This document shows positions 58,768 through 60,915 of a DNA stretch of 60,915 bases, piece after piece (position 1 is the stretch's first letter; every line of letters starts with the position of its first letter). This DNA comes from Myxococcota bacterium (GTDB lineage Bacteria; Myxococcota_A; UBA9160; UBA4427): assembly GCA_028278345.1 (NCBI GenBank), contig JANQEL010000234.1, positions 1 to 60,915 of the forward strand. The letters run 5' to 3'. The position numbers and the translations under genes were made by a program. The notes below the pieces were generated by a model. That model was not told the DNA's origin and ran no database searches. It worked only from the letters and a program-made list of their open reading frames with translations.

Positions 58768-60189
58768 GTGGAATACGTACGAAGCGACGAGGTCGCCGCG
58801 ATCAAGCGGCAGCTCGACCACCCCGTGATCGATGGCGACGGTCATCTGATCGAATACACACCACTCGTGCGCGACTTCATGGTGGAGATCGCCGGCGAAG
58901 AGGTCGCCCAGGGTTTCGACCTGATGTCGAACGGCGGCGCCCTCGCCCGTCAGCTTCCCCTCGAGCAGAAGCGCTCCCTCGGCCTGTCCCGCTTTCCCTG
59001 GTGGGGACTCCCGACGCGCAACACCCTCGATCGGGCAACCGCGATGTTCCCCGGGCTGATGTACGAGCGACTCGACGAACTCGGCATCGATTTCGCCCTG
59101 CTCTACCCCACCTATGGGCTCACCGTGACGGCCGCCCCCGACGAAAGCGTGCGCCGCGCCGCCGCACGCGCCTTCAATCGATACTACGCCGAGGTCTACG
59201 CCGACTACGGCGATCGCATGACCCCGGTGGCCGCGATCCCGATGTTCACGCCAGAGGAAGCCCTCGAAGAACTCGACTACGCGGTCGGCACCCTGGGCCT
59301 CAAAGCGGTAATGCTGGCCGGGGTCGTGCCGCGACCGGTGCCGGGAGCGGAAGACGTGCGTGGTGCGAAGTGGATGGACACCCTCGCCCACGACAGCGAC
59401 TACGACTACGACCCGGTATGGGCGAAGTGCGTCGAACTCAGGGTGTCGCCGACCTTCCACGCCAGCGGTCAGGGCGTGGGCTCGCGCGTTTCCCGCACGA
59501 ACTACGTCTACAACCACATCGGGAACTTCGCCTGGGCGGGAGAGGCATCGTGCCGGTCGATCCTGATCGGTGGCGTGGCGAGGCGATTCCCGGAGCTTCG
59601 CTTCGGATTCCTCGAAGGGGGCGTCGCGTGGGGCGCGAATCTCTTCAGCGACTTCCTTGGGCATTGGGAGAAGCGCAACCGCAATGTCATCGGCCACTAC
59701 GATCCGAAGGCCCTCGACAAGGACGCGCTGCTGAAGTTGTTGCGCGAACACGCACCGCAGAGTCTCGTCGACCGCGCCGATCGCATCGACGAGGCGCTGA
59801 TCATGCTGAGCGATCCCGACGAGGACCGCTCCACCATCGACGAGTTCGCCGAGAGCGGCATCGAAAGCGCCGAAGACCTGAAGGCGATCTTCGAAGAGCA
59901 GTTCTTCTTCGGCTGCGAAGCCGACGATCCCATGAATGCGATCGCCTATGACCGCGCCAAGATCCCGATGCGCGCACGCATGAACGCGATCTTCGCGAGC
60001 GACATCGGTCACTGGGACGTGCCCGACTTCCGCGCGGTACTCCCCGAGGCCTGGGAACTCGTCGAAGACGGCCACCTCGACGCCGACGACTTCCGCGCCT
60101 TCACCTGCGACAACGCCGCAAGGCTCTTCACGGCGACGAACCCCGACTTCTTCAAGGGCACCCGGGTGGAAGGCGCGGTGGGTCGGTAG
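58768..60189 (+). CDS. Amidohydrolase family protein (PF04909-type metal-dependent hydrolase)
   Basis: A 473-residue TIM-barrel hydrolase. HPVIDGDGHLIEY is the N-terminal metal motif (DxDxH variant), SPTFHASGQGVGS a mid-barrel histidine, and EGGVAWGANLFSDFLGHW a later conserved loop. Relatives include decarboxylases such as ACMSD and uncharacterised aromatic-acid enzymes. The GTG at 58768 has AGGAGG 5 bases upstream; an earlier TTG would add five residues. The substrate is unknown. Confidence 0.88.
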   Translation: MEYVRSDEVAAIKRQLDHPVIDGDGHLIEYTPLVRDFMVEIAGEEVAQGFDLMSNGGALARQLPLEQKRSLGLSRFPWWGLPTRNTLDRATAMFPGLMYERLDELGIDFALLYPTYGLTVTAAPDESVRRAAARAFNRYYAEVYADYGDRMTPVAAIPMFTPEEALEELDYAVGTLGLKAVMLAGVVPRPVPGAEDVRGAKWMDTLAHDSDYDYDPVWAKCVELRVSPTFHASGQGVGSRVSRTNYVYNHIGNFAWAGEASCRSILIGGVARRFPELRFGFLEGGVAWGANLFSDFLGHWEKRNRNVIGHYDPKALDKDALLKLLREHAPQSLVDRADRIDEALIMLSDPDEDRSTIDEFAESGIESAEDLKAIFEEQFFFGCEADDPMNAIAYDRAKIPMRARMNAIFASDIGHWDVPDFRAVLPEAWELVEDGHLDADDFRAFTCDNAARLFTATNPDFFKGTRVEGAVGR

Positions 60190-60290
60190 CGGTCCGGGCG
60201 GGGAGCCGCGTTGAGGTTCTGAGTGCGTCTTCCGGATTCGACCGAGACGCGTTTCGAATTCTTGTCACACCAGAGGAAGCCGACGCCTTC

Positions 60291-60318
60291 CGGAGCGTGA
60301 ACTAGAGGTCACGCTCCG
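60291..60318. terminator. 10-bp perfect hairpin after the amidohydrolase gene
   Basis: CGGAGCGTGA and TCACGCTCCG are exact complements around an 8-base loop. It lies ~100 bp after the stop codon. No T-run follows, so it may be a Rho-independent terminator of low efficiency or a leader structure for the next gene. Its right arm overlaps the left arm of a second possible hairpin (CTCCGA...TCGGAG). Confidence 0.45.
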
Positions 60319-60383
60319 AGCGCGGTCGGAGTTCCTGATTGCTTGTGACCGGATGTGTCACGGTCGTGCTGCACATTCGCGTC

Positions 60384-60915
60384 ATGAGTGGAGCAGTGCG
60401 GGCGGAGCGGGTTGCGGTCATTGGTCGTGCGACGGGTGCGCGTTCTGAAGACGAACTGATTCGGTTGGCTCGTGCGCGGGGGCCGCTGCGCGAGGTGTTG
60501 GCGCGGGTGGCGGCGCGGTTCGTGTCGGTGCAGGGGTGGAGCCGGTTGGGGTTCGCGCGATTGGGTGACCATGCGCGTGAGCGGCTGGGAACGTCGGCGC
60601 GTTCGGTTCAGGATTGGGCCTGTGTCGGGGCCCAGCTCGATGAGTTGCTGGATCTGCGTGCTGCGTTGGCGTCGGGGCGGTTGCCGTGGAGCAAGGTGAG
60701 GTTGCTCGCTCGGTTCGTCGAAGTGGAGAACGAGCGCAGCTGGATCGAGTACGCCGAGCAGCAGAGTGTGAAGACGCTCGAGGGTGAACTGCGATCGGTG
60801 GATCGGGGTGCACTCGAAGCCGGGGCGACAGAGCGCGCGCAGGAGGAGAACGACACTCGGGTGCGGATCTCGGCGCCGTTCAGCCTGGCGATGAAGTGGC
60901 AGCGCACGTCGCGAG
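60384..60915 (+). CDS. HNH endonuclease-like protein N-terminus, gene runs off the right edge
   Basis: An open frame from the ATG at 60384 to the end of the window (about 177 residues). The visible part has WSRLGFARLGDHARERLG, ALASGRLPWSKVRLLARF and SWIEYAEQQSVKTLEGELR. This resembles the helical N-terminal region of the HNH endonuclease family that is abundant and often multicopy in Myxococcota-type genomes. The HNH domain itself would lie beyond the window. No ribosome-binding site stands out and the function is unproven. Confidence 0.6.
   Translation, partial: MSGAVRAERVAVIGRATGARSEDELIRLARARGPLREVLARVAARFVSVQGWSRLGFARLGDHARERLGTSARSVQDWACVGAQLDELLDLRAALASGRLPWSKVRLLARFVEVENERSWIEYAEQQSVKTLEGELRSVDRGALEAGATERAQEENDTRVRISAPFSLAMKWQRTSR

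Noticed and set aside
1..60915. CRISPR arrays, rRNA operons and transposase genes
   Set aside because: No regular repeat-spacer pattern, rRNA-like sequence or transposase motif was seen in the window.

Overview
This window is GC-rich, densely coding bacterial chromosome with long co-oriented gene runs and many 4-bp start/stop overlaps. Gene content suggests an aerobic, catabolically versatile, uncultivated Gram-negative of the old 'Deltaproteobacteria' sphere (Myxococcota or Binatota type). The pointers are a cbb3 oxidase, a DUF1552/DUF1592 pair with c-heme motifs, aromatic ring-cleavage genes, a haloalkane dehalogenase, glycolate oxidase and a UGA-decoding selenoprotein. The lineage is an inference from gene content, not a placement.

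Layout. 0-2.6 kb: end of a thiolase-like gene and an HTTM membrane protein. 2.6-11.1 kb: a complete leftward cbb3 oxidase operon, ccoN-O-Q-P-G-H-I-S followed by a TauE/SafE-type gene. 11.4-21.7 kb: a leftward nine-gene catabolic operon headed by a TetR regulator, with a near-perfect palindrome upstream. Its genes encode an aldehyde dehydrogenase, HpaD-type extradiol dioxygenase, fumarylacetoacetase-fold enzyme, HpaB-type hydroxylase, Rieske oxygenase, SDR, sulfatase and an OYE-type reductase. 21.8-22.1 kb: a truncated, frameshifted remnant of a succinate dehydrogenase cytochrome b gene. 22.2-31 kb: a CHASE hybrid histidine kinase, nitroreductase, MFS exporter, two methyltransferases, a membrane/TPR protein, a Nudix enzyme and a VOC protein. 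31-36.6 kb: a DUF1552 protein and a large DUF1592-type c-heme lipoprotein. 36.6-37.6 kb: a non-coding gap with two strong hairpins. 37.6-43.5 kb: epoxide hydrolase-like and haloalkane dehalogenase genes, an SDR, thioesterase, MFS, VOC, a lipoprotein and a GNAT.

43.8-50.7 kb is the most unusual part: a chromosomal integron cassette array. Ten attC sites, mostly 130-138 bp with RYYYAAC/GTTRRRY ends, separate small leftward genes. These encode DUF488, DUF2784, PH-domain, pseudopilin-like and several unrecognised proteins. One cassette carries two genes, the first a HEPN-motif protein. No integrase gene is visible, so within this window it is a cluster of attC sites lacking an integrase (CALIN). 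The array abuts a truncated MAPEG gene on its left and glycolate oxidase genes on its right.

50.9-60.9 kb: glcD-glcE-glcF (leftward), a selenoprotein with in-frame UGA followed at once by a hairpin and translationally coupled to a quinone oxidoreductase-like gene, a DUF5916 outer-membrane protein, an amidohydrolase, and the start of an HNH-endonuclease-like gene that runs off the right edge.
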